64,000 nucleotides of DNA from Batillaria attramentaria (Eukaryota; Mollusca; Gastropoda; Batillariidae), in the NCBI GenBank assembly GCA_018292915.2, contig JACVVK020000212.1, forward strand, positions 954,001 to 1,018,000, written 5' to 3'. Below the pieces are notes generated by a model. The model ran no database searches. It was given only the letters and a program-made list of their open reading frames with translations, and was not told where the DNA came from. Numbering within the stretch: position 1 is the first letter of the stretch; each line of letters starts with the position of its first letter. A program made the translations under genes and the position numbers. Positions 11,346 to 23,927 of this stretch are shown one piece after another.

Positions 11346-12480
11346 CAATGCTATGCTGTTTAATTGAAAAACAAATGATCCGAGTACGAACTAAACGGGT
11401 GTCCCTGGCATCGCATGCGACTCCACCCCTCTCGTTGACGATATCCGTATTTTCATAATTTATCTTCTCCTCTAAGTTCGCGCTGCGAGTCTGTCACGTA
11501 TATCGCCAAAAATCGATGTTGCTACCCATCTCCAGTCTCATCAGTGGCGTGTTGGCCATGTTTTGGTGTGAGTTCTATACTCAGCGGCAAAAGAAAGTAT
11601 ACACCGCATTCAAGAGTTCCAGTTCGGTGAAAAACATCCAGAACGTTGAAGCGCTCTTTGCAGATGAGTGTTGCCTCTTAGGTCACAATGAGGCTGACGT
11701 CCAATTTATTGTAACCAGATCTGCAGAAGGGGCACGATGTGGTCACGACTGTTTGGCAACACCATCAGTCTCGGCAAGACAGAGGTCCTCCACCACCCAG
11801 CCCCAGGATTCTCAGCACCGCCACCGAGTATCTGTGTCGACATCACACAGCTGATATCGTCTGATGGCTCGATGGACAGAGATATAGCGACCAGACTCAG
11901 CAAAGCCAGCCAGGTGATGGGTGGACCCCAAGCGCGAGCAGGGGAGCCGGTGTGGCCGAATGGTAGAGCGTTTGGCTTCTAATCGTCGGGTCGTGAGTTG
12001 GTATCTCGGCTGGGGCCAAATATTTGTGCTGGCTTTTTCATCGTTGCCCCGTCTTTGATATCAACTGTATATGGTGGAAAAGGACGTTAAACCCCCAGAC
12101 ACCCACCCACCCACCTAAGCGCGAGTACTCAGTCACCATATCAAGCCGTCAACCATGTACCAAGGTGAAGGTCTACAAAGCGGGTAGTACTGTCCAGCCT
12201 GCTGCATGGATGCGAATCATATACCCTGTACAGGCACATCAGGCAACTTGAGAAACTCCACTCCAAGACAACGAAGCCGACCCGTCAGAGCCATGCAGAA
12301 GATGAAAGCTGCAATCACCCACCCATCCCCCCCCCCCCCCCTCCCCTCGCCCCAAGTGATTCATTCACAGCTCTGGTATGTGCGCCTCTCGCATCAGATT
12401 CGTAAGAGACACCCGATCGTACAAGAAATGAGACATCACATCCCGCCATCGTCGACTACGACAGGCGACCACCAATATCT
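11208..12480 (+). pseudogene. Unit A upstream LINE relic
   Basis: The duplicated unit that ends with gene A starts near 11213 (GGCATCTCTGCCTATCTTAC, matched at 37520). The LINE RT relic begins about 11516 and includes ALFADECCLLGHNEADVQF and a degraded GLFGNTISLGKTEVLHHPAPG. It is split by a SINE at 11941-12116. Near 12264 the relic jumps from CTTGAGAAACTCCAC to AAGACAACGAAGCCGACC, omitting about 400 bases still present in copy 0. Unit B shares this deletion, so A and B are closer to each other than to copy 0. Confidence 0.75.
11941..12116 (+). mobile_element. tRNA-derived SINE in the unit A LINE relic
   Basis: Same SINE family as at 9201, somewhat diverged in the head (GTGTGGCCGAATGG). AAGCGCGAG flanks it at 11930-11938 and 12117-12125, a target duplication. 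The paralogous SINE sits at the same place in unit B (38239-38414), while copy 0 (near 286-297) reads through as an empty site. Insertion therefore predates the A/B duplication and postdates separation from copy 0. Confidence 0.9.
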
Positions 12481-12850
12481 TGGTGGATACTTTCTTTTGC
12501 TTCTCCGTATAGAATCATTCACGCGGCAGTTCACTGACGAGGCCGTCTGTCGCTTGTATTCAGTACATCTGATGTCCATATATGGAGTTTTGCAACGAGC
12601 GTTGACGTCTGGATGTTTGAAATAGTCGGCTCTCCGTTGTCAAGCACCACTCTGGAGGCGAAACTTACAGCGCGACAGTCGGCTCCTGACAGCACCTGAT
12701 GTTCACCCCTGTGCAAACAATAGATTGACGAACGCCAGGAAAGTTTAATTACAGCGTGCAAATCACTTTCCAGGAGAGCACGTCGGGCGATTGACTCAAA
12801 CGACACTCGTGAAAGCAGATAGATAAAAGTAAGCACTGTTACATCTGATG
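12481..12850 (+). repeat. Conserved 5' flank of gene A
   Basis: About 370 bases nearly identical to the B flank at 38795-39160 and similar to 1020-1330 in copy 0. The segment lies between the LINE relic and the first coding exon and should contain the core promoter. No coding frame here is credible. Confidence 0.6.
12831..12840 (+). promoter_or_regulatory. TATA-like element, gene A (tentative)
   Basis: AGATAAAAGT lies about 130 bases upstream of the start codon and is conserved at 39131-39140 ahead of gene B. The exon-less copy 0 has a changed version (AGATTAAAGT at about 1314). A start site about 30 bases downstream would give a 5' leader of roughly 100 bases. This is position and sequence only; no transcript evidence is available. 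Confidence 0.3.
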
Positions 12851-12965
12851 AAGCAAACAAGTGTCAGACATTGAACGCAAACTGTTACCTGAGGCTTTTC
12901 TCAACGGGGTGACTGATAGGGGCTTGGTTTATTCCGATCAAAAGCGTCACGCTCCAGCCATAACC

Positions 12966-13272
12966 ATGCCTGTGTGCTGCCTTATCCTGATACTCCTGCC
13001 CCTGTCCTGCATGGGGGGAGACGTCAGGCAGACTCTCTTATCGAACATTGCTGACGACGTTATGTTCGACGAGTGCCTGATCAACTCCATGACTGCCCGC
13101 TCCGAGCTGGACTGTGCCCGCCGGTGTTCCAGCGATCCCAACTGCAAGACGTTCACGTTCACCAAGGGTTCCCCCACTGGCACGTGCCGTCTTCATCCTC
13201 ACGTCATGATGTCACAAAGTCCACGGTCGGCGGCGCCCGGTGCACGATCGTACACGGTGAAGACAGAGGAAG
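12966..13272 (+). CDS. Gene A exon 1: signal peptide and PAN/apple-like domain
   Basis: It starts at MPVCC, followed by a hydrophobic [10 protein letters not shown] core. An in-frame ATG at 12861 would add 35 residues ahead of the signal peptide, but the corresponding frame is broken upstream of gene B, so MPVCC is preferred. It ends at GAGGAAG with donor GTAGGC, phase 1. Confidence 0.88.
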
Positions 13273-16200
13273 GTAGGCGTGTGTTATAATCTGTTTTTTT
13301 GTTGTTGTTTTTTTTCGTTTTTTTTTTTTTAAATGTGTAATTTTTTTTTTCTTTATGCTTTTTATGTCTGTTTTATATCTTATAATTTTATTTTATTTGC
13401 TGGGTAAATTTTTAATGTTGATGTTTATCATTAGTCATTGCCCGTCAGGTTACCGGCTACCTTTTAGCACGAATCAATTGCCCGAAAGGGACCAATAAAG
13501 TATTTTGAATTGAATTGTATTGCAGTATGTAAGTAGTGTGTATTATCAGGACAGGTTTGAAACATACGCCTGTGTGCCTATTACTCCTTCATTGTAAAAT
13601 AAAGTCAAGTGAGGTCAAGTCAGTCAATCAGGGAAGTAGCAAAATAGTAGAGGAAGTACTGGCTTCCTTCTCAGTGGTCAAGTATGGACCGTTGATTTAG
13701 CTACAGCTAAGTAAACAAGAAAGCTGCACTCACTCGAAACAGCTGATGTACACTGCCGCAAAATCCCCGTAAAGGTATGTAGGTAGAAGCTCATCCATTA
13801 ATGAATAACCTATGTGGCCGTCTGTTTCTTATCGTGTAAAAAATAGTATTCCTGGATTTTTTTCAGTTTCGTGTTGCGTGGACGCTGATGGCTGGACGGT
13901 AAGTTTATGTCGATGGCTTGATGGTCGGTTTATGTTGAAGACTGGGTGGTAGGTTTATGTCAATGATGGCTGGTTGTTTTAGGTTTATTATGTTGATGGC
14001 TGGAGATCGGTTTATGTTGAAGACTGGGTGGTATGTTATGTTAATGATGGCTGGATGTTTAGGTTTATTATGTTGATGGATGGACGGAAGGTTAATGTTG
14101 AAGACTGGATGGTAGGTTGACATTGATGGCAGGGTGGTAGGTGTATACCAGCACACAGTCACTGTTAAATATATAATGTACTTCCTGTCTCCCCTGAATT
14201 TCAGTGGAATATTACATTACATTTTGTGGAATACTCAGCTAAAAATGCAGAAGTTGAATTTTCAGTGTGCACGTGTGCTTTCTGTCTATAGTCGATTCAC
14301 TTCACCAACCAGAGTCATTTGAACATTTTATTCCCCCCCCCCCCACGCCCATTATTTCACAAAAGAAGACAACCACACAAACCTGCACATCAGATGAAAG
14401 CTCTCATCATTCTGTATTTACCTGACACTGACCGACCGTCTTCAAATTCCAGGTGTTTCAAAGACGTCAGGATGGATCCGTGGACTTCTACAGAGGCTGG
14501 ACAGACTACGTGAACGGATTTGGGAACTGTACAGGAGAATTTTGGCTTGGTGAGCTTTCTGTTAGTAAGAACAAGTCCACGTTTTTGTATTTGATCCCTC
14601 GCTGCTGTCCGAGAACTGACCGAGATTAGTAGCGCTGTTCCCCCTGTAATTATTTTCTTTTGAAGTCTTCGAAAAACAGCGAATACCACTGGCTTTTCTG
14701 TTGTTCTCTGAGCCTGTTTTAATTTGGTATTCTGATCTCTTTGTAAAACACAATCGGTTCTTTTTATTTTGCACGCAATTCTCAAATGTAGCCAAAAGAG
14801 TAAGGTAACCGTTTGGTGAGATGATTCCTAAGTCAAAACAAGAAAAAGAATGTCAGACCCAAGCCCCAAGTGAAGAGGACGCGGATTACGCTGATGTTTC
14901 TGGCGCGTTGTTATTAACATACTTTTAGTTTTAGACGTACTAATTAGCATATGATTTAGTGAGCACCAGTTGGCGACCTCGCTGATGCTTTGTTGTAGGA
15001 TGCTGGCAACCTCAGACTCTTTTGTATCAGAAACGTGTAGAGTTGAATCATCGGCAAAGAGTTCACATGATACATCAGGATGTGAAATGGAGAGGGGCTT
15101 GTCATTAATAAATAAACAAAATAAAAGAGGACCAAGAATGGATCCCTGGGGTACCCCGTGACGAACTGTGCCCTCGGTGGAATATTTACCGTTCAAATAG
15201 ACTCTTTGTAGGTATGAAGAAAATAGTGAAATTGATTTTGATTCAAGATGGTAGACAGATAGTTTCTTAAGTAGTATATTATGATTCACTAAATCGAACG
15301 CTTTTTTTGAGGTCCACGAATACCGCTCCAGTCAGTTTTGAATTATTAATAGCAGAGAGCCAAGAGTCGACAATGTGTACAAGTGCAGTATGGCACGAAT
15401 GTTTAGACCGAAAGCCTGACTGAAGTGATGTAATAAGCTTGTGTGTTTCTAGATAGGACATCCGATGAGTGTGGATATGTCTCTCCAGTGGTTTGGATAG
15501 GACAGACAAGACTGAGATCGGGCGATAGTCATTTGGGTTGTTTATGTCGCTACTTTTAGGGATGGGAACAACTCTAGCTTTTTTAAGGTCGTCAGGAAAA
15601 ACTCTGTCAATGGATAAATTATAGATATAGGTTAGGGACTCTACGGTAAAAGGCAGTGACAACTTGAGAACGTTGCTGTTAATTCCATCCGGACCACGTG
15701 ATTTGTTTTTTAGGGTCGTGATGTATCTACCAACCTCAGAGACAGTCATGGGGGGGGGGGGGGGGAGGGGGGTACTGAAAAGGTGCTGCCAGCGGCTGAT
15801 TGACAGTGTTGTCGTAACGCGTCAGAACATGTATAGGTACTTGGGTCAGTCGTGTTCAAATGGGCTAGGTTTTCAGCGACACTCAAAAAATGAGTATTGA
15901 AGTCTTCTGGTGAAAGATCGGTTGAAGGAGTAGTACCTCGTGACTTTTCCCCGCGGGTAAACAAGTTAATTGCTGCCCAGATGCTACGGCTGTCATTGCC
16001 GCCGGCTCTTATCTTCTCAGCAAAGGATCGTTGTGCTTTTCTGATTAGTGATCTGACGTAGTTGCGCTGCTTCTTGAATTCAACAAAATTCTTTTAAGGT
16101 GGTCCCTAACTTTCATTGCTTGTTTGATGTCCTCCGTCATCCAGGGAGGCATGGTAGGGCGTTTTACTCGTTTTTCCCTTACAGGGGCATGTTTATCTAA

Positions 16201-19200
16201 AACACTGAGGAACAGCTTGTCAGAGCCTCGTTCAGATCATTAAAACTATAAACATGAAATGGTGTGGTGGACAGGTCATTCAGAAAAAAGTTCTTCATCG
16301 AAGTTATTGAAGCATCTGTATCTGATATATGTATGTTCTTTGCGCTGTGGTTTATCCTGCTGCAATGAAAAAGCAAAACATGTAGGGTAATGATCACTAA
16401 TTGCAACGGACGATACACGTACATTCTTCACAATTGCGCTGTTCGTTGTATATATATATGATCTATAAAAGTGGCGGAGGATGAGGATATTCTGGTTGGT
16501 GACTGAACCATTTGCTGAAGGTCAAATAGGGATAATATATATTACCATGCGTTGTTCTTGATCTTTAACATGTCGATGCTGAAGTCACCCAGAATGTGGA
16601 TATCACCTCTGCGATGCTGGATCCTGTCCATCATGGACACAAAATCGTCATACCATGTAAAGGTGGAAGATGGATTTCTATAGATAAAACCTAGAACAGT
16701 AGATGATGATTTATTTAGTTTCAGCTCGAGCCATACGCTTTCTACATTATCAGACACTAAATCTGTACGGCGATTAACAAAGTTTCGAATGGACACATGG
16801 ATGTAGATGGCTATCCCAGTATGACCAGGGGCAGACGGATCTCTGCGCACAATATAATAATTTGGTATTGCAATGGCTGTATCACTGACATGAGGGCGAA
16901 GTCGCGACTCTGTGAAACCAAAGATATGGTAAGGAGGGGACTGGTAAAGGCGGACGGTGAGATCGGGTACTTTGTTGCAGAGGTGACACACATTCAGGTG
17001 ACCTATATTAACATTTTGCTGATGGGATGATACTTTTCCGTTGCTGACAATAGGCATAATTACTTGCCTTAGACGTAATGCTGGTGGAGGTATACTAAAA
17101 CTTTAAACAACAAAGTAACAAGTAAATGTTTCTGTCAAAACACAAAAATGGTAACATAAACAGAAGGAAACTACTCTAGGTGCGAGGCTGACAGACGATA
17201 AAATGGTAAAACGGTCACTCCAAACGTCCGGCGTCAACCTATCAAGTGTGCAAGACAAAGGAAAAAAGAACAAGATGGCCACCAGCCCAATATGTTGTTT
17301 CCATTCAATGACCTGCTGTAGTCACAGTCGTAGTCGTTGTGTCATGTATGCAGCCCGCGCGCACACGCCGGAACGCAAGCTCTCTGACATCAAGCATGCT
17401 GACATAAAGAAAGTACTGAAAACCCTTATCGTGCCTCTATGCACTTGCAAAAACCCAAACACATGAGGTCGTGTGAGCTCGCCTAGCTGGTTGACGTCAC
17501 AACTTGTTGGCGTATGCGAGGTTCTACATGGGTGAATGAATTCTTGTAATAAAGTCGTTCCCCTTTGACAGAGTTACTTCCCGCAGACCTGACTGACAGA
17601 CGATTGCTTACTGGTATCGGAGAAGAGACCCTCTCTCTCTCTCTCTCGCCTTAGACGCGCGCTTGCGCGCGCACGCACGCACCCCCCCTCCCCCTACACA
17701 CACACACACACACATTATGCAAAGACCTTGGAATCAGAAAGACGCGTCACTCCTGCCCTCGTAAGAGTAGACTCCAGAGTGCAGTCCCTTTTCGGCGGGG
17801 CGTGAAAATGTGACTGCTTACACCCAGCGCCATTTTTAAAAATGGCGAATTTTTTTTTAGAAAAGCAGAGACTTGTGTGTCATATGATTCGATTTGAAAC
17901 GAAGTCTTGAATATCCGACCACTTTTCGTTTGGGCAAAATCTTTGCCAGCGGACAATTATTGTTGCGCTTTGATGGCACTGTTTACGTGGTAGACTGATC
18001 CAACAGGATGTGAGTAAACGGCAAGGGGGTTGCACTCTGACAGGCAAGGGTGTTGCACTCTACAGGCAAGTATTATTGCACGGTGCAGACGATCACGTAC
18101 CTGCCTTGTGGTGGAATAAGAGACGATTACAAAAGCATACACACCCGTGCTCTAGGACTGAATGTAATAATAGATCTGTCCATTCAGACAGAGACAGGTT
18201 ATGTATGTCTCTGATTCAGAAACACGCCTACTTTCACTCTGAAGACAGCCTGCTAATCACTTGCGCCACTGAGGATCCCTCTGGGTTCAAAGCTGGTCAA
18301 GGATGACATAGTGCGCGACCTTGTGTTTGAGAGCACCGAGACAATTTAGGCCCGTCACGGTAGCGCAGTGAGCGCCATTTCCCCACTGTGCACAGAGGTA
18401 CTTTCCACTGAAAGACTCTGTGCTCCAGAGAGTGTCGTAAGAGAGACATATAGCGGGACAACGCGAAGAGTTGTCTGCCCGCATTAGCGCGCATCCTAGA
18501 TCTGGCCCCTATAGTGACAGCATGGCGGAAAGTGGAAAGCGATCACAAAAGCATGCAATTGTGTTCTGCGCCGAATTGTTCAAATAACAGACAAATATAA
18601 ACGGGGAAATACTTCTTTTGGTATTCCTGTTGAAAAACAAACATTTTTTTTTCGCTTTCTTGTCCAAAAAAAAAAAAAAGAAAAAAAAAAAGACCTCAAG
18701 TGGTACGTGTGCATGCAGTGTAAACTAACAGTAAACACACGCGGCTGACGCAGATACAGCGTAATTTTTTTCCCTGACAACTTTACAAATCACGGTGACT
18801 TAAATTGTGCTAGCGTCTACCTGCATCTAAATTCAGAACACACACACACACACACACACACACAGAACAAAATCATCCGGCTGAACTTCGTTCTAACCAT
18901 TGTAAAACCATATCACAACATAGAATCTGCTGGATCGTCGGTCGCAGATATGATTAATGCTGAGTTAGCAGGAAGTATTCAGCGGATGCGTCCATCTTTG
19001 GATCTCTCGCACATTCGATCTTTCTGTGTTCCGTACTAGTTTTACTTGAACACATCGAACGAAATGCACTGCGTAGCCTACGTACAGCAGTGAAAGCCAA
19101 ACTAGATCTTTCTTTCGTCCTCCGGAACTTTGAGAGTACTTATGTTTTCCATAGGCCTAAAACACATGCGAAATATATGGGGGGAGACCACCTGGCAGTC

Positions 19201-20656
19201 GCTGACATCTTCGTTTTTGTTTATTTTCTTAAAATGTTTTACGGCGGCTAGTGTAGGGTTGGGTCAAACAACTGCGTAGATCTGCGGGATGCGCGCTAAT
19301 GCGCGCAGACAACTCTTACGCGTTGTCCCTCAAAGGGAGGTAAGTGAACTATCTTTATGTTTCCAAGATCTTTGCATTATGCTTCTGAGTGTGAGTCAGT
19401 GGCAAAAACGAAACCCACTGAAATTCCCGCTTTCCACATGTCAAGTTGTAGAGACTCTTGCGAAAAGATACTGCATTTCGATGCAAAATAATTTCTAGAC
19501 CATCCCAGAACATGCTGGTGCAGTAACGTCAGTAGATTACGTCACCTTGGAGAGATTTCGAGCCTTCCAGTAAGTTGAGGAATGTTCTAGATCTGACGTA
19601 AGCAGCCCCCCTGCACAGCGTTCTGGATTCTTCTTCTTTCATGAATTTGTTCTCCGCGCATATTCTGTTCATAAAGTATTGGAGTTGTAGTCTGTTGTAT
19701 CCCGTATCATCTCTGCGAGTGCACGATGATGGCGACATAGCATAAGTAAAATACAACACCACGTCTCCAAACAGAGGAATTCCGAAAGAAAGTGGCGAGA
19801 CACCCCAAAGAAAAAACAGCATCACGTCAATCAAACATGACGCACTTACTTTACGTCAGTGCGCGTGCGTCTCTTCTTCGATGTTTGTGAGGCGTGTGGC
19901 TTGCAGAGGAAATGTGCTGTGAGTACAAATTTTCGAGTCAACTGACGATAACGGCTGCAGTGAATTTTTCTAATTTTTTTGTATATTTTTTATGGCACCC
20001 CAGGCTCATTATCTATGTATAGTAGGAGCGATTTTGAGATCTAAAGTGTGTTCACCAGCACTTTCATCAGGTACGGCTTACGCCAAAAGTATAAAAGCGA
20101 CAACCTCCAAACTTCACTTAGTTGAGAGTCCGTATTCATGCTATCTATGTCCAAAAAATGGAGTGGTTTAGGTAAATATTACGCCTTTAAACGCCAGAAA
20201 GCCACTTATTCTGAAAAGGGCGATAACTCGCAAATCATGTGTGCAATCGTACCTGGATCGGGCCTTCTATTCAACAATCTTGATTCATTTAGAAACCCCA
20301 AATTTGAAATCGATCGGTTCAGTATTTTCGGAGAAATAGGCATCTGAACTGGGTTCACATGCAATGTCAACTCAGGCTCGGTTTACATGAAAACTATAAG
20401 AGCGACCATTTTCTAGTAGTGAGTTAATTCAGAGTCCGTATTCAAGCTATCTACTGCCAAAAAATTGAGTGATTTAAATAAATATTACGCCTGTACACGA
20501 AAGACAACCAACTTGTCTCAAAAGGGCGATAACTCCCAAATCACTTAAGCAATCATCACACGCTTGAATCGTCTAATGTAACATTTTGATAAATTTGGAT
20601 ACCCCAAATTTGAAGCCATTCGGTTGAGTATTTTCGAAGAAACGGGCCCGGACACA

Positions 20657-20696
<40 letters not shown>

Positions 20697-23600
20697 CCAT
20701 ACAGACGGCACTCAGTGAGGAGAAGAAGCGCGTTCGGAACAGCATACATGCCAGCATCGATGACGCAGGTTTTCTTACGTCATTGTCAGAGTTACACTTG
20801 CATAATCGTCTCTGCGGGAGATCGGCAGTGACGTGCGTTTGTACCACAGATGCTTGCCTATGAACGTGGAAATTTTAGCCCGTCCTATTATGTTGTTTCC
20901 ATTACTATGGAAACAACATAAAAAACTACTAAAAGGTCCAGGTATCCTGACGAATGTCAGCGCACAACAACACAACTAACTTCCGTCCGTGTAGTCGACG
21001 CACTAAAGCAGTTCACAAATAAGATGAGTACGTACTACGCACAGAGCGGTCCTTTGTACCACAACCCAACTAAATTAGGTTGGTTCAAGTCAGTAAATGC
21101 AACAGCTGGCGCGTCAATATACTCACAACAGTCCTTCACACGGCTGGGAAATGCACAGTTAATCAAAATATCACTTTTTACGGAAAGTATTGTCACTCCT
21201 CACGAATGTATCGTCACTCTTATTAGACGTAGACGGTACTACAGTTATAACTGTTTACTCAGACACTAATCTGCTAGCCACTTACTCACGATCAGTCACT
21301 CGCATTACGTCTGCACGCGGCAAATCGGAGTAGGCCAACGACCTCAGAAGCTGCTCGAGTGCCATCCGGACGGCGCGCTCTTTGGTGTGGCCTTCTGTCA
21401 CCTGTTCCGGATGAGTGGCTGCGCTCGCAAAGTTCACACCTGGGTGGGCATGGCCAAACGAATAGAACCCATCCCCTTTGGCGTCAGGAGAGACACCACG
21501 CTGCACATGTTGGCTACGACCTGTGCGCTGAGTGCATTCAGTGTCGGGTCCTCTGGGGTAGGTGTACTGGGCGGGGTCATGGGACAAGGGTGGGTATCCT
21601 TCAGGATGCTGATAGTCGCCGAAGTCGTGCTGCTGTGTCCTGTCTTCACGATACCTGTAGTCGAGGGTAACAGACTGGCGGTCTGGGCGTTCGTAGAAGC
21701 CGACGTGGTCGCGCTGGTAGCGGGTGGTGTGGTGGTCGGCGGCTGTACGGTATTGTGGCTGGTACTCGTCCTGGTGAGGGCACCGGGGACGATATCGGAA
21801 ATCCCTTGGCGCGCCATGTGGACGATGGTCAGGCTGGTGGCGGTATGTAGCCACAGGATCGTGTCGCTGACGCGTGACGTTGCTTTTTCTGTCTTCACGC
21901 TGATGGTCGGTAGGGCTGGCACTTCGGATATTATAAGCCAGGCGTGTTGCACCGTCACGACTGGGATGGAAACAGTCGTTTTCTCTACAGAGGCTCTTCC
22001 TTGGCGGACCATTGCGTGTGAGGAAGATGGTCGTGTTGTCAATATAAAAAGCCTCCGACTTTTCGCATACAGCCTTCAGGTTCTGATTTGATGGGCGTAT
22101 TGTGTTGTTCAGGTTGTGCCGACCGAAAGCAGGGAGAATAGACGACACATTGATTTCGGCTTTCGGGAATGTTTTCTTCACAAGTCTGATAAGGTCTGTC
22201 CACATCTGTTCGCTCACAAGACTACCCTTGCAGGTGTTCACGCCAACGTGTAGTGTGACACAAGTGATGTGTGGTGACGTTGGCTGGACGTGAAGCCACC
22301 CCATCAGGTCAGCGACTGACATACCTGAGACACAGACCTTCTGCAGCGGCACGGAAGGTGACACTGTCCTTGAGTCGACATTGCTGAGAACAGAGTCGCC
22401 GATTAGGAGGGTGGAAATGTCCTTCTTCACTGATTCCTTTGCAAGGATAGCAGCGGGGGTGAGGTGATCGGTGTTCTTACGCTGAGGTCGCTTCTCGTTA
22501 TTAGGGTTGTCGGACTTCGCCATGGATCTCGTCGAGACGCCAGTCGCCTGTTCCACTCCCGACGGGTCACCGTCCTCAGCGAGGACAGTGTAGGGATTAG
22601 AGAGGGGCAGGGGGGAAACAAGCACGTCTCGATAGAGACGGGGCGTGGCGCCCGTGGCAGGCTCATCAGGGGATTTGGCGGAAGACGTAGCGGTACTGGC
22701 CGGCGGGCTGGATTGTGGGTGGGACGAAGAGTTGTTGGCTGCGAGTTTGCCGGAAGGAGATGGGGGGGGGGGACCGACTGGAGGCAGGGGAGGGGCGTCG
22801 CTGGGGTTGGGGCGGGCCTGCCTCAGTCTGTAAGTCACGTGACAGCTTGACAGTTTGCTTGGGTGTTGCAATTTGCTGGAGGGAAGCGATGGTCTGTTTT
22901 TGCTGTCCCACCTGTGACTTCAGCTTCTGGTTTTCAGCTTCAAGATTGTCAACTCGCTTGCGCAACACATCTAGTTCCTGCTTGAAATCTTCCTTTACCT
23001 CGCGTAGTCTGACCTTGAGTAATTCCTTCACCTCTTTCTGCAGGTCGCGCACGGCGGAGATAGCTGTGTCATGCTGTGAGCAGGCAGCACCCTTTAGACT
23101 GGTCACTTGCCTACAGAGGTCGTTATAAGCGTCTTTGTGGTAGTTTTCTCATCAACACTTTGGCGCTGGGGTGAAGCAGCGTTATTAGAGTCAGTAACTG
23201 TGACTTCGGTGGGATCGGATGGGGTTACATGGGTGTCGATGGCCGAGGAGGTGTTGTGGGGGTCGGCGTCACTGGGTGTCAGGGGTGTGGCATTTCCTGT
23301 CTCCTCGGCCTGATACGTGATGGCAGCGTCCGATACGTCGGTGATGGAGAGCTGTTGAGACTGATTGTCTCCGAGGGGCAAGGTGGGTAGGACGGGTGGC
23401 AAAGATGTCCGTGGAGAGTTCTCGTGATGTGTTCCCTTCAGCGATGGAGAACAACACAAGGCCGATATGAAAAAATCTTCACAACACTACTCCAAAACTG
23501 CTAAAAAGAAATGCACCACTGCAGTCCTTGAACTATCACAAACACGTAGGTATAAAAATTGTCTGGGTACGGGAGTTCAAAACACACGAACTAGCACACA

Positions 23601-23863
23601 ACTTTCCCGAGCGAAACCACGTGTCCTTCCCCGGCGGCCATCTTGGAAGAGAGAGAGAGAGAGTTTCAATCCTGAATTGTCTTTGCAGGACTGGAAACCC
23701 TCCACACTATGACGTCATCGGGAAACTGGACTCTGCGGATCGACCTGGGGGACTGGGAGTGCAACACGGCCTACGCCACCTACACCGGCTTCTACATCAC
23801 CAGCAGCGCCGACAACTACCGCCTGATGTTTGACAACGCATCCTACAGTGGTGATGCTGGTAT

Positions 23864-23927
<64 letters not shown>

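Larger units (their letters stand above)
14855..23650 (-). mobile_element. Minus-strand LINE filling intron 3 of gene A, with nested insertions
   Basis: Gene B intron 3 is 456 bases, while gene A intron 3 is 9139. The extra DNA begins right after GAATGTCAG (14854; paralogous site about 41090) and ends near 23650. It holds ORF1 (21282-23459) and ORF2 (14828-17057) of one LINE, both on the minus strand, plus about 4.2 kb between them that is not LINE-coding and contains other elements. The 5' end appears intact and the 3' end is missing, the reverse of usual LINE truncation. Confidence 0.75.

Noticed and set aside
12861..12965. N-terminal extension of gene A by 35 residues from an upstream ATG
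   Set aside because: It would place a hydrophilic segment ahead of an obvious signal peptide, and the same stretch is frameshifted ahead of gene B.
13273..13866. A missing FReD exon in intron 1
   Set aside because: I looked for a phase-1 exon with the usual first FReD cysteine in both genes; the intron holds T-rich sequence and retroposon tails only.
21387..22091. A 234-codon plus-strand frame
   Set aside because: It is the antisense shadow of the LINE ORF1; no splice context or domain.
21282..22871. A host SGNH-hydrolase gene
   Set aside because: The frame is preceded by a frameshifted coiled coil and followed by a LINE endonuclease and RT on the same strand; it is LINE ORF1.
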